IMG/VR virus record: IMGVR_UViG_3300017771_000135
Coordinates: 1-21,939 of that record
Length of the DNA: 21,939 nucleotides
Source: a virus
Reading direction: 5' to 3' (one strand)
A program made the translations under genes and the position numbers. The notes beneath the pieces were generated by a model that was not told where the DNA came from, did not search any database, and was given only the letters and a program-made list of their open reading frames with translations. This document shows positions 8,623-14,868 of the stretch, piece by piece (the first letter of the stretch is position 1; every line of letters begins with the position of its first letter).

Positions 8623-8989
8623 CGTCTTCCACAGCAGCTTTAGGCGGCATAAGCATAACGCCTCCGCTTGCCTCTACCTGCATCTTCTCTGTCTTGACAA
8701 GACCTACACGGTCAAGCAGTTCTTTAGCTGCAACCATTTTGTCACGAATACCAAGTTCTGTCGGATCAAACAATGCGCCGGTCATAGCCATCGCAGCCTT
8801 GGGTGCATTCTGCGCCATGTACATTTGTGTAGCCTCAAGGATTTCTTCCTTCAAACCTTTGACAATTTCTGTTGTGGTTGTAGCATCTGAGTAGCCAGCC
8901 ATCTTCTTAGCCATAACCATGTTGCCACCGGCTTCATCAAAAAGCACATTTAAAAACGCTTGTTGTTTTCCTGTCAGTTGTCTAGCCAT
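8615..8989 (-). CDS. terS: Terminase small subunit-like protein
   Basis: This 124-residue protein opens with QLTGKQQAFLNVLFDEAGGN and MAKKMAGYSDATTTTEIVK (to residue about 44), the arrangement of the N-terminal helix-turn-helix of phage small terminases ('LT-KQ-F---L...A...AGYS'). A helical oligomerisation region and a short acidic tail (VEDDD) follow. Small terminase binds the packaging start site and regulates TerL. I chose the ATG at 8989 because GGAGAG lies just upstream; an earlier in-frame ATG at 9013 lies deeper in the lysozyme gene. The start overlaps the lysozyme stop by 8 nt. Confidence is limited by the neighbouring HTH protein, which could also play this role. Confidence 0.75.
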   Translation of the reverse strand: MARQLTGKQQAFLNVLFDEAGGNMVMAKKMAGYSDATTTTEIVKGLKEEILEATQMYMAQNAPKAAMAMTGALFDPTELGIRDKMVAAKELLDRVGLVKTEKMQVEASGGVMLMPPKAAVEDDD

Positions 8990-9473
8990 TAAACTCTCCG
9001 TGATGCATGGCATGAGAAAGTTTTGTACTACGTGATTTTACCTGATTTGCCCACCTGCTGTCAAGCATTTCTTTCGCCGCTATATCAAATTTTTTCTCAT
9101 GGACAGCGTTCCACATCTTTACAAACTTACAAAGTCGTGGTACACCCATATTAAATGCCATGTCCATCAGTACAAGTTGACGCACAGCGTCTAACTCATC
9201 TACGCAAGGGTGCGCACGGACAAGTTCCTGTTCGACTATCTGCACGTCATTCTGTGCGAGGTACATAGCATCAGCTTCGGTGATGCCGTCAGAAAAGATG
9301 TGGTCAATACTTGGGATATCCATCCAGTCCAGTTCTTCTTTACTGATGCCCCGGTCATCCAGATTACGGCCAATGCCCACTGTGTTGATGCCTAACGTGT
9401 CTTTGTATACGTCAAGGCGCAAACCTTCGTGGGCAACCAACTTATTCAAAAAATCATCTTTATTGTATTTCAT
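8982..9473 (-). CDS. Endolysin: T4-type lysozyme (GH24)
   Basis: This 163-residue phage lysozyme hydrolyses the MurNAc-GlcNAc bonds of peptidoglycan at lysis. The catalytic triad is visible with exact T4-lysozyme spacing: E16 in VAHEGLRLDVY, D25 in KDTLG and T31 in NTVGIGRNL (E-x8-D-x5-T). Later residues QLVLMDMAFNMGVPRLCKF match the family's conserved helix ('LV---FN-G'). The length is normal for GH24 and no signal peptide is visible, so it should need a holin. It starts with an ATGA overlap with the upstream membrane-protein gene, placing it in a lysis cassette with the holin at 9734-10117. Confidence 0.93.
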   Translation of the reverse strand: MKYNKDDFLNKLVAHEGLRLDVYKDTLGINTVGIGRNLDDRGISKEELDWMDIPSIDHIFSDGITEADAMYLAQNDVQIVEQELVRAHPCVDELDAVRQLVLMDMAFNMGVPRLCKFVKMWNAVHEKKFDIAAKEMLDSRWANQVKSRSTKLSHAMHHGEFNG

Positions 9474-9673
9474 TTCTCATGTCCCATCCACACGGCAAAG
9501 GCACCGGTCATAGCCCCTGTCACGACACTTACAAGTGCTGCTTGCTGTGACGTAGGGTCTGGCAATGCCATAAACCACTCCACTACCCGCCAAGCGGATA
9601 AGGACATCCCAAGCATCATCAGACGTGGTAGTATCTTCCACTTCAGCATTCTTTCCATTGTTACTTCTGCCAC
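9470..9673 (-). CDS. Two-helix small membrane protein of the lysis cassette
   Basis: This 67-residue protein has two hydrophobic segments, about residues 14-36 (LPRLMMLGMSLSAWRVVEWF) and 44-63 (AALVSVVTGAMTGAFAVWMG), joined by a short Pro/Asp turn. The start is GTG at 9673 with AGGAAG upstream; the ATG five codons later is an alternative. Its stop overlaps the lysozyme ATG (ATGA), so expression is coupled to the endolysin. It may be a second holin, antiholin or pinholin, but nothing in the sequence tells these apart. Confidence 0.75.
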   Translation of the reverse strand: MAEVTMERMLKWKILPRLMMLGMSLSAWRVVEWFMALPDPTSQQAALVSVVTGAMTGAFAVWMGHEK

Positions 9674-9733
9674 GGTTCTTCCTCGCTTGCTCTTCGGTAG
9701 TTCTCTCGTGCATACTCCACATCGGCATTAGGA

Positions 9734-10117
9734 CTACCTTTTACCAAAGAATTTTGTAGCACTGCGTACACCAAAGCTGGCAGCAACAATAACACCAAGG
9801 CTATATTGATACCATTCTGGCATGGCCTGAAGCTGCGCAAAACCATTAGCTACTACCTCTTCCATTCCGGGGATAAATGCTAGAATTAGCGGGATGCTAA
9901 ACAAGATGGTCAACCATTCATCTTTCCACGAAGACTGACTACCTTTAGCCATCTCCAAATCCCAGTCAATCTCACCCGTAGCTTTCTTTTGCATTACGAT
10001 AGCTTCGGCTTGTGCCTTGGCTACCTTCGTGGCTGATTGAGCCTTCTTCTCTTCTACTTTTCCACTGAGCCATGTGCCAGCTAGATTAGCTATTGGCCCT
10101 ATCAGTGCTGTCAGCAT
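9734..10117 (-). CDS. Holin of GTA 3-TM type
   Basis: This 127-residue protein has a hydrophobic N-terminal segment (residues 1-17), a charged helical middle (KVEEKKAQSATKVAKAQAEA), then EIDWDLEMAKGSQSSWKDEW and two membrane helices at about 68-83 (LTILFSIPLILAFIPG) and 103-118 (YQYSLGVIVAASFGVR). The WD-E-A---S-SWKDE motif before a membrane helix is what I recognise as the three-TM holin family described for gene transfer agent release. Holins permeabilise the inner membrane and set lysis timing, letting the GH24 enzyme reach peptidoglycan. Its position just upstream of the other lysis genes supports this. Confidence 0.8.
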   Translation of the reverse strand: MLTALIGPIANLAGTWLSGKVEEKKAQSATKVAKAQAEAIVMQKKATGEIDWDLEMAKGSQSSWKDEWLTILFSIPLILAFIPGMEEVVANGFAQLQAMPEWYQYSLGVIVAASFGVRSATKFFGKR

Positions 10118-10316
10118 TCTGTAATTCCCATAATTTCTTCTTAATCAAATACACACGATACTCAACATCTGGCTCCATATCTGCCAAGCGAACATCTCGT
10201 GGGTCATTACCCGCCTCTGCGAAATCTTGCAGTCTTTTTAGCAATAGATTTAGGCTGGCGTACAAACTGTTTCCCCTTGCGTTTGCCTTCTCTCTTAGCC
10301 TTAGTTGTAGCAGCAT
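10086..10316 (-). CDS. Small hypothetical protein, start uncertain
   Basis: The frame fills the 89-bp gap between the DUF5872-like gene and the holin and overlaps both. Residues from about 36 on (NDPRDVRLADMEPDVEYRVY, then LIKKKLWELQNADSTD) read like a real acidic-helical protein. The first 35 residues overlap the neighbour's 3' end and are Leu/Arg-rich, so the ATG at 10316 may not be the true start; a TTG inside (SLYAS...) is possible. No function recognised. Confidence 0.45.
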   Translation of the reverse strand: MLLQLRLREKANARGNSLYASLNLLLKRLQDFAEAGNDPRDVRLADMEPDVEYRVYLIKKKLWELQNADSTDRANS

Positions 10317-10455
10317 ACTCCGCTGATGTCAAGGACTTTATTGCTTTTTCTGGTAAATACCTTTCACCGGTCTTTGCACTAGGCTTGCCAGACTTAGTAC
10401 GCCACTTTTGCTTTGTCCACGACTTGAGACTTTGCTGTGACTTCTTTAGTGTCAT
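10207..10455 (-). CDS. DUF5872-like small basic protein
   Basis: This 82-residue, very basic protein contains SLKSWTKQKWRTKSGKPSAK, then TGERYLPEKAIKSLTSAEYA and a Lys/Arg-rich tail ending KKTARFRRGG. The W-T-KQKWRTKSGKPS...GERYLP signature is what I recall for DUF5872, a small family common in marine phages and giant-virus or environmental sequences. I chose the ATG at 10455, with AGGAAAG upstream; it overlaps the preceding stop as TAATG. An in-frame ATG at 10497 would intrude into the upstream membrane-protein gene. High charge suggests nucleic acid binding or a virion-internal role, but no function is known to me. Confidence 0.75.
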   Translation of the reverse strand: MTLKKSQQSLKSWTKQKWRTKSGKPSAKTGERYLPEKAIKSLTSAEYAATTKAKREGKRKGKQFVRQPKSIAKKTARFRRGG

Positions 10456-10886
10456 TATATCTTTCCTTGTGAGTGTAAAGCCAGCAATACAAAACAAGCC
10501 AGTACGGTCAAACCTACAATAAGCAAAAATGTAATAATGGCTATTTCAAAATACTGCTTGCGTTTGCGTCTAGCTTCGTCTTCAGCTTCTTTTTTAGCTA
10601 CACGAGCCTTTGCTTGAAACCTCTGCCAATCATGCCACAGACCGGGGCGACCTGTGTATATCATAATCTGCTTTAGCTGCTCTTCCTGTTCACGTATCTG
10701 CTCAAGAGCCATGAACTCTTCTAGGTCAGAGCCGCCACCCTTTTTGAGTGACTTACGTTCTAAATCTTGCTTTGCACCAACAAACTTGGCAATTGCGCTA
10801 CCCGCAGCGGCAATGTCCTTACCGTTAGATACGGCTTGTTTGATAACTTGAAAAGCTGCATTTGCAGCCGCTAATTCGGCAAGCAT
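10455..10886 (-). CDS. Conserved virion/tail-region protein with C-terminal membrane helix
   Basis: This 143-residue protein has an Ala-rich N-terminal helix (ELAAANAAFQVIKQAVSNGK), a conserved-looking centre (LEEFMALEQIREQEEQLKQI, then YTGRPGLWHDWQRFQ), a charged helix and one hydrophobic segment near residues 113-136 (EIAIITFLLIVGLTVLACFV). I recall similar proteins in marine cyanophages and pelagiphages near tail or internal virion genes, with no assigned function. It starts with a TGATG overlap with the preceding gene and ends in a TAATG overlap with the next, so it sits in the tightly coupled late operon. The C-terminal anchor suggests an action at the inner membrane, possibly during DNA entry or lysis. 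Confidence 0.7.
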   Translation of the reverse strand: MLAELAAANAAFQVIKQAVSNGKDIAAAGSAIAKFVGAKQDLERKSLKKGGGSDLEEFMALEQIREQEEQLKQIMIYTGRPGLWHDWQRFQAKARVAKKEAEDEARRKRKQYFEIAIITFLLIVGLTVLACFVLLALHSQGKI

Positions 10887-11074
10887 CAGTAAGTCTCCAT
10901 ATCTTTGTTTACAGTAGCGGGTAAGCAGTATGCTGTCACACTCTCACCCTGCTTATGAAGTTTCTGTGCATACCAAACACAATCATTCAAGTCACGAAAG
11001 TACATATCCTTACTAACTTGACGCTTGTCCTCTCCTATGCCAAGAAAGACAAACAGGAGAAAGACGTGTTTCAT
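10886..11074 (-). CDS. Small secreted-type protein
   Basis: This 62-residue protein begins with a signal-peptide-like stretch (MKHVFLLFVFLGIG) followed by DMYFRDLNDCVWYAQKL and TAYCLPA with two cysteines (C32, C50). The layout resembles the other small secreted-type protein at 14237-14449. No family name recognised. It ends in TGATG overlap with the next gene. Confidence 0.6.
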   Translation of the reverse strand: MKHVFLLFVFLGIGEDKRQVSKDMYFRDLNDCVWYAQKLHKQGESVTAYCLPATVNKDMETY

Positions 11075-11076
11075 TA

Positions 11077-11358
11077 TTACTTGTAGCCGCCCCCTGCTTT
11101 TTTGTAGGCTGATGCCAGCATCTGGGCTTTACGCGCCGACCACTGTCCGGGTGCGCCGCCTTTGCCGCCAGCTTTGATGCGACTGAACTGCCGCTTCCTC
11201 ATTCCGGGCTTAGTATAGTTGCCAGCTTCATTAACTCTTGATTTGCTCTTAGGCGCACCGCCTTGCGAAAGGCTAACCGTTCTAGTCGGTTTCTTTTTCG
11301 CTGTAGTTTGTGCGGCTTTGGTTTTTTTAGCGGCTGGCTTTTTAGTGACACGGGGCAT
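11077..11358 (-). CDS. Basic small virion-region protein
   Basis: This 93-residue protein has an Ala/Lys/Thr-rich N-terminus (PRVTKKPAAKKTKAAQTTAK) reminiscent of histone-tail-like DNA-binding extensions, then GMRKRQFSRIKAGGKGGAPG and QWSARKAQMLASAYKKAGGG. The RIKAGGKGG-PGQWSARKAQ motif is one I recall in several uncultured marine phage proteins without known function. I chose the ATG at 11358 because AGGAGACAGGAG is directly upstream; an in-frame ATG at 11412 would run into the preceding gene. Its strong positive charge suggests binding to DNA or to an acidic partner. Confidence 0.75.
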   Translation of the reverse strand: MPRVTKKPAAKKTKAAQTTAKKKPTRTVSLSQGGAPKSKSRVNEAGNYTKPGMRKRQFSRIKAGGKGGAPGQWSARKAQMLASAYKKAGGGYK

Positions 11359-11368
11359 CTCCTGTCTC

Positions 11369-11728
11369 CTATCTCGCTGGGTCAAAAAATTCTTCACAGG
11401 CAGTAGTAACAACTAGCTTACTAGCTGTACCTGCTGTGCATTTGATAATGTCACCTGCATGAAGATACAGGGGTCTGTCTACAGTAAATATAGACTCGTA
11501 TGACCCGCCCGCAATATTGTGAGCAGTCAACAAGTCATATTCTGCATTATCATCTGCATGAAAAAGGTGTAGGCTCAAAGTCACGTTACCTGTGTGATTA
11601 TTACTTACAAACAAATTCTCCAAGTGTGAAGAGAAGTTTGCAGGTACGGTGTACACATTCGTCTTGTTAGTATTACCTAACGCAACTACCTCTGTACGGA
11701 ACTTAGAACCCGATTGTAATACTGGCAT
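11369..11728 (-). CDS. Putative beta-rich virion decoration protein
   Basis: This 119-residue protein (MPVLQSGSKFRTEVVALGNT...) is rich in beta-forming and Asn/Thr residues: NVYTVPANFSSHLENLFVSN, GNVTLSLHLFHADDNAEYDL and YLHAGDIIKCTAGTASKLVV. The pattern fits a small jelly-roll-like decoration or fibre-attachment domain, and I recall similar small proteins near structural genes of marine phages. I take the ATG at 11728, with GGGAAAG nearby; an earlier ATG at 11761 would lengthen the overlap with the SET gene to 59 nt. Function is inference from composition and context. Confidence 0.65.
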   Translation of the reverse strand: MPVLQSGSKFRTEVVALGNTNKTNVYTVPANFSSHLENLFVSNNHTGNVTLSLHLFHADDNAEYDLLTAHNIAGGSYESIFTVDRPLYLHAGDIIKCTAGTASKLVVTTACEEFFDPAR

Positions 11729-12077
11729 CTCTACTTTCCCAATACTGCTTTCCGTAATCATGCAGTATTTCTTCGCCCTGCTTTATTTTTTTAAGCGCAA
11801 AAAACTTAACAAAGCGTTCATCTTCATCTTCAACCTCCCACTCAGCGTTTGGACTTGCGCTATGATTATACACCATAGCAAAGCCAAGTGGGATGTAATA
11901 CTCTTCTTCGCCGTCATAAGGCGTGTGAAACATGTAGTCATGGAGGACACACTCATCTCCCACGTCAGTATAATCCGCGACCAGATAAGGACACAACTCA
12001 ATTGTATCTCCTTGAGCATAGTCCCTATCTGCGAAAACACCAAGTCCATGTATTTCCGAATCTGCAACATATGGCAT
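11703..12077 (-). CDS. SET-domain protein (putative lysine methyltransferase)
   Basis: This 124-residue protein is little more than a SET domain, the fold of S-adenosylmethionine-dependent lysine methyltransferases. The diagnostic pieces are in order: G-x-G in HGLGVFADRDYAQGD (residues 10-24), the knot motif YNHSASPN (70-77) and GEEILHDYGKQYW (101-113) with the catalytic-type Tyr (Y108). It resembles minimal viral SET proteins and has no pre-SET or post-SET Cys cluster. Its ATG overlaps the stop of the lysine-rich repeat peptide gene (TAATG), so the two are translated together, suggesting but not proving that this peptide is a substrate. Some SET proteins lack activity, so the enzymatic role is unproven. 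Confidence 0.88.
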   Translation of the reverse strand: MPYVADSEIHGLGVFADRDYAQGDTIELCPYLVADYTDVGDECVLHDYMFHTPYDGEEEYYIPLGFAMVYNHSASPNAEWEVEDEDERFVKFFALKKIKQGEEILHDYGKQYWESRDASITIGF

Positions 12078-12211
12078 TACTTCTTCTTTTTTGCCATACC
12101 GCCGCGCATCATTTTCTTTTTAGGCATACCGCCACCGCGCATCTTTTTCATGCCCATGCCGCCGCCACGCATCATTTTCTTTTTAGCCATCTTAGCTTTG
12201 CCCATTGCCAT
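12077..12211 (-). CDS. 44-aa Lys/Met/Gly-rich repeat peptide
   Basis: This tiny ORF encodes 44 residues made almost only of Lys, Met, Gly and Arg. It has three copies of a MRGG-type unit (KKKMMRGGGM, KKMRGGGM, KKKMMRGGMA) and ends in KKKK. It starts at ATG 12211 with AGGAGATT upstream, overlaps the end of the 190-aa gene by 20 nt and ends in TAATG with the SET gene. The MMRGGMA string recurs exactly in the 128-aa protein at 13005-13391, and a related KMKRGGLA closes the 1162-aa protein. It is probably an unstructured polycation, possibly virion-packed with DNA. Confidence 0.75.
   Translation of the reverse strand: MAMGKAKMAKKKMMRGGGMGMKKMRGGGMPKKKMMRGGMAKKKK
12105..12186. repeat. Direct repeat of 19 bp inside the repeat-peptide gene
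   Basis: CGCATCATTTTCTTTTTAG occurs identically at 12105-12123 and 12168-12186, offset by 63 nt (21 codons, in frame). It encodes the KKKMMR units and suggests internal duplication of the MRGG module. Confidence 0.85.
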
Positions 12212-12764
12212 CTCTTAATCTCCTTCTGTCAAGCACTAAAGCATCGTATACTTCTTCTGGAAAGTGTTCATAGTAATTAGACTTTTCCAGATATAGGGCT
12301 GCATCGTCTAGTTTAGATAATAACTGAACAAAGACCATACAGTAGGACAGGCTGTCGTCCGTTACGTCGTCATCGACAAGGAAATCAAGACCAGCCTCTG
12401 TAGCGTCGTAGTCAGGGTGGAACACCATCAAGTGTAAATCCATACCGGCCACAGACGCCAACTCATTAATGCCATCGCAATACCCATCTAGGTATTCCAT
12501 ATCTGGCAAATCTTCTTCTGCCCACACTACAATATCATAGTCATGGTCATTGAACTTACGGACCTCTTCCATCAGCCCGTCTAGTCCTGTATTGATACTG
12601 AACACTACCTTATTATCAGCCCATGCCTTTCTGGCATAAGGGCAAGGTGGCAGACCATTTAGTTTAGCATTCGGTACTTCTAAAAAGTCTTTTGACCACG
12701 TGCGTATGTCTTGCTCAACTCTATGCACGTGGGTTTCGTTTACGAGCAGTTCGTGTACGTGCAT
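12192..12764 (-). CDS. Conserved phage protein with CPYA motif
   Basis: This 190-residue acidic protein has NGLPPCPYARKAWADNKVVF, then DYDIVVWAEEDLPDMEYLDG, LHLMVFHPDYDATEAGLDFL and a C-terminal helical part (ALYLEKSNYYEHFPEEVYDA). I recall a phage family with the same order of CPYA, an acidic segment, a 'V-HPD' segment and 'LEKT-YY', found beside virion accessory genes, without a known function. The alternating hydrophobic strands and helices suggest an alpha/beta fold. It overlaps the upstream basic gene by 44 nt and the downstream repeat-peptide gene by 20 nt. The start at ATG 12764 is the only good one; a few residues either way remain uncertain. Confidence 0.7.
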   Translation of the reverse strand: MHVHELLVNETHVHRVEQDIRTWSKDFLEVPNAKLNGLPPCPYARKAWADNKVVFSINTGLDGLMEEVRKFNDHDYDIVVWAEEDLPDMEYLDGYCDGINELASVAGMDLHLMVFHPDYDATEAGLDFLVDDDVTDDSLSYCMVFVQLLSKLDDAALYLEKSNYYEHFPEEVYDALVLDRRRLRDGNGQS

Positions 12765-13005
12765 AAGACCTGTTTTGTGAGGCTGTCTTCACTGCTAGAT
12801 TGCCACGGCGATTGTCGCGTGGATTACCATTACGATGTGCGACATCCTTACCTGCAACAGCTACGCCAGCCTTCTTCAGCTTATTACGCGCCGCATTACG
12901 GCTGGTTCTACGCTTGACCTGTTCTGGTCTGGCGTGGTATCTGTCGTACTCCTTACGGTAGTCCCGTTTAGGACGCGCAGGTCTTTTGGGTACACGAGGT
13001 GCCAT
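12721..13005 (-). CDS. Basic HNH-like small protein
   Basis: This 94-residue, Arg/Lys-rich protein contains KRDYRKEYDRYHARPEQVKR and then DVAHRNGNPRDNRRGNLAVK plus TASQNRSYARTRTARKRN. The H-NGN--DN---NL-------NRS segment (residues 57-80) is the core pattern of HNH nucleases, but the usual zinc-binding cysteines are absent. I remember related small proteins in the structural region of marine phages, so it may be a DNA-binding virion protein on an HNH scaffold rather than a homing enzyme. An HNH nuclease working with terminase is the alternative. Confidence 0.7.
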   Translation of the reverse strand: MAPRVPKRPARPKRDYRKEYDRYHARPEQVKRRTSRNAARNKLKKAGVAVAGKDVAHRNGNPRDNRRGNLAVKTASQNRSYARTRTARKRNPRA

Positions 13006-13391
13006 TAGCTGTTTACGATTTTGTTGTACGCAGCGCGTCCTCTGGGGCCACTAGCGCGAAGCGCACGTAGACCAGCATTGTCTTGAACAGCCCCGCCAGC
13101 AGAGTACATGTGTACTTTGCCGTTAGCCATACCGCCCCGCATCATCTGTGCTTTTTTGCTACGGGCTTGGTTACGGCGATTGCGTTCAAACTCTTCAGTC
13201 TCTTTCATCTGCTGCTTGAACTCTGCTTCAGTAGCCATGCCAGAAGGAAGTGCGACACCAGCTTGCTTCAGCTTGCGACGGAGATGCTTTTGCGCCTCAA
13301 CCTCGTCAAGACCATTCTTTCTGGCAAACGCCATTGCCTCATCACGAATTTTGTCAAAAGCTGGAGAAGTCTCTGAAATTTTTATAGGCAT
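13005..13391 (-). CDS. MRGG-motif virion-region protein
   Basis: This 128-residue basic protein has a helical N-terminal half (FDKIRDEAMAFARKNGLDEV, with EAQKHLRRKLKQAGV) and a flexible part SKKAQMMRGGMANGKVHMYS followed by AGGAVQDNAGLRALRASGPR. The string MMRGGMA is shared exactly with the 44-aa peptide at 12077-12211. Its ATG overlaps the previous stop (TAATG). I recall similar 'RGGMAN--V--YS-GG' tails in marine phages. No function is known to me; a small internal virion protein is the best guess. Confidence 0.7.
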   Translation of the reverse strand: MPIKISETSPAFDKIRDEAMAFARKNGLDEVEAQKHLRRKLKQAGVALPSGMATEAEFKQQMKETEEFERNRRNQARSKKAQMMRGGMANGKVHMYSAGGAVQDNAGLRALRASGPRGRAAYNKIVNS

Positions 13392-13936
13392 TATTTTTTC
13401 TCCGATTTCAGTTTAGTTGTGTACTTCTTGCCATTCCACGTGAAAGTCTTTGCACCTTTCTTGCGGAAGTGAGCAAATGCTTCTTTGAATGGAACACCAC
13501 CTCTGGAAACACCGACGTTGAACTTTTTCGCCGGATCAGCGCCTTTGTTGGTTGCGCTTGGAGCCGCTTTTTTCTTAGGCGTAGGCATACGCTTCGCTGC
13601 AGCACCTTCCTTGGATACAGGTGTGGACTTCTTGCGGTCTGTTGGCTTTGCCAACGAACTACGGATACGCGCCAGCGCATCTGCAGCCCTCTGACCACCA
13701 CTAGGCTTCTTTGTAGTCGTTGCCGTCGTACCAGAAGTCGGTTTGTCCAGCGCGCCCTTTACACGAGACAAAGCAGCGGATACTTTTTTGTCCGGTCCTG
13801 CCGCTTTCAACATCTTACGAATTTGACCTTCTGTCATGCCCTGTTCCAGAGCAGTGCCGACAATGCCTTCACTGAGACTAGGAAACGATGCCTTCAGCCT
13901 ACGGATTGCCAGCTTATGAGATTCTTTCATAGCCAT
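13391..13936 (-). CDS. Basic Ala/Lys/Pro-rich protein with conserved C-terminal motif
   Basis: This 181-residue protein has an N-terminal helical domain (KLAIRRLKASFPSLSEGIVG; EQGMTEGQIRKMLKAAG), a long disordered Pro/Lys/Thr/Ser-rich linker (about residues 60-135) and a C-terminal motif GVPFKEAFAHFRKKGAKTFT then WNGKKYTTKLKSEKK. The 'SF-EAFA-AR-AG-KTFTWNGK-Y-T' ending is one I recall from many tailed phage structural-region proteins of unknown role. I chose the ATG at 13936, with GGGA about 10 nt upstream; an alternative longer frame back to 14116 lies within the preceding gene. Possibly virion-associated. Confidence 0.7.
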   Translation of the reverse strand: MAMKESHKLAIRRLKASFPSLSEGIVGTALEQGMTEGQIRKMLKAAGPDKKVSAALSRVKGALDKPTSGTTATTTKKPSGGQRAADALARIRSSLAKPTDRKKSTPVSKEGAAAKRMPTPKKKAAPSATNKGADPAKKFNVGVSRGGVPFKEAFAHFRKKGAKTFTWNGKKYTTKLKSEKK

Positions 13937-13937
13937 T

Positions 13938-14240
13938 TTAATATTTCCCTTTTCTTGATTTAGGACTAGATTGTTTTGGTTTACCTGCCCCACCCCACAG
14001 AGTGCGACATGCCCAATAACGAGCAGACAGGATATCAGTGGCGGTGTCACACTTGTGTCTGGCTCTAAATGATTTACGGGCGGCTGCACTGTAGTTGTGT
14101 CCGTAGCCCGTAGCACCGAAATGAATTAGTTTTACTGTCTCGCCCTTTTTCGCAAGCACCATCTTCTTCTTACCGGGTCTGTTGGACTTAATGGGGCGAT
14201 TGTAGCCGGGGAAGGTGATACCACGGTACTTTACACTCAT
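13938..14240 (-). CDS. Small basic conserved phage protein
   Basis: This 100-residue protein contains RGITFPGYNRPIKSNRPGKK, KLIHFGATGYGHNYSAAARK and SFRARHKCDTATDILSARYW followed by ACRTLWGG. The FG-xG...S--ARKSF-ARH-C--A-D-LSARYWA signature is one I remember from small phage proteins near DUF5872/DUF6321-type families. A zinc site is not evident (two Cys only). It starts at ATG 14240, overlapping the end of the upstream gene by 4 nt. Function unknown; charge suggests nucleic-acid contact. Confidence 0.7.
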   Translation of the reverse strand: MSVKYRGITFPGYNRPIKSNRPGKKKMVLAKKGETVKLIHFGATGYGHNYSAAARKSFRARHKCDTATDILSARYWACRTLWGGAGKPKQSSPKSRKGKY

Positions 14241-14449
14241 AGCTTAATACCTTTGGGTGTAGGTTCTTCACACTTGAAACTGTACTGCATAGGCATAGGC
14301 ATGGTCATCGCCAATGCACTAACCATTTGATGCACACGCATCATACACTCTTCACGAGTTTCATAGGGACCACGCTCATCCGTGGCTTCAATGCACATGC
14401 TGGCATCTGTAGCACCTAATGCACATGCTAATACCATAGCGGTAAACAT
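14237..14449 (-). CDS. Small secreted-type cysteine protein
   Basis: This 70-residue protein starts with a short hydrophobic signal-like segment (MFTAMVLACALGATDA) followed by cysteines at C19, C35 and C60 in CIEATDERGPYETREECMMR and YSFKCEE. Its plan (signal, then Cys-spaced small domain) parallels the 62-aa protein at 10886-11074. Only one base separates its ATG from the upstream stop. Probably periplasmic or virion-exposed; function unknown. Confidence 0.6.
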   Translation of the reverse strand: MFTAMVLACALGATDASMCIEATDERGPYETREECMMRVHQMVSALAMTMPMPMQYSFKCEEPTPKGIKL

Positions 14450-14450
14450 T

Positions 14451-14660
14451 TCATTTGTCCTCCGACCAGCCTTCAGCCCTCATAGCGTCCTCTACATGCT
14501 TCAATGAAAAAGAACGCCCATAGTGCGCTTCAACTGCCTGTCGCACGTAGAAGACATCACTGTGGGGGATATGAAGACGGTCTAGTGTATTTGTACGGAT
14601 AGCATGATAAAATGCTTCCAATACATTGTCTGTGTATAGTTTTACGGATTTCTTAGCCAT
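14451..14660 (-). CDS. First gene of the leftward operon, small hypothetical protein
   Basis: This 69-residue protein (MAKKSVKLYTDNVLEAFYHA...) looks like a compact helical domain: SVKLYTDNVLEAFYHAIRTN, HSDVFYVRQAVEAHYGRSFS, LKHVEDAMRAEGWSEDK. The two-helix pattern with 'FSLKHVEDAMRAEGW' may be a winged-helix or HTH-like module, but I cannot assign it. It is the first ORF after the strong leftward promoter, separated by a leader of about 230 nt. The ATG at 14660 has no obvious Shine-Dalgarno; an in-frame TTG six bases earlier is less likely. Confidence 0.65.
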   Translation of the reverse strand: MAKKSVKLYTDNVLEAFYHAIRTNTLDRLHIPHSDVFYVRQAVEAHYGRSFSLKHVEDAMRAEGWSEDK

Positions 14661-14731
14661 TGTCAAGTAAAAACTTCAATTATCTGAGGCAGTCACAGAT
14701 GGTATGTACGAATGCAGCACCCATAATGTAC

Positions 14732-14745
14732 GTAATGTACATTAC
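14732..14745. promoter_or_regulatory. Perfect 14-bp palindrome in the leftward leader
   Basis: GTAATGTACATTAC is its own reverse complement. An extra AATGTAC copy precedes it at 14725-14731. It belongs to a group of AATGT/ACATT-type palindromes in the leader of the leftward transcript. Confidence 0.5.
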
Positions 14746-14868
14746 TATTAAAGTAACGTACAGATAAAAACCCCATTTAAGCATGATTATGGTGTCTCAG
14801 TGTCTTTGTACAATTATATGTTACATTGTAATGGTTTTTAACAAGATTGTAAAGGCATTTTTAATGTA

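Noticed and set aside
9477-9728. 83-aa minus-strand ORF beside the lysis genes
   Set aside because: It overlaps the two-helix membrane protein in another frame; only the latter has coherent membrane segments and coupling to lysozyme.
9661-9846. Micro-ORF ending ADVEYARENYRRASEEEPWQ
   Set aside because: It fills the gap between holin and the membrane protein and its tail looks plausible, but the only starts in the gap are TTG or GTG without a good ribosome site, so I could not support it as a gene.
14045-14060. Operator-like string TGTCACACTTGTGTCT in the 100-aa gene
   Set aside because: It has three mismatches, loses the right half-site and lies inside a coding region of the other arm; probably chance.
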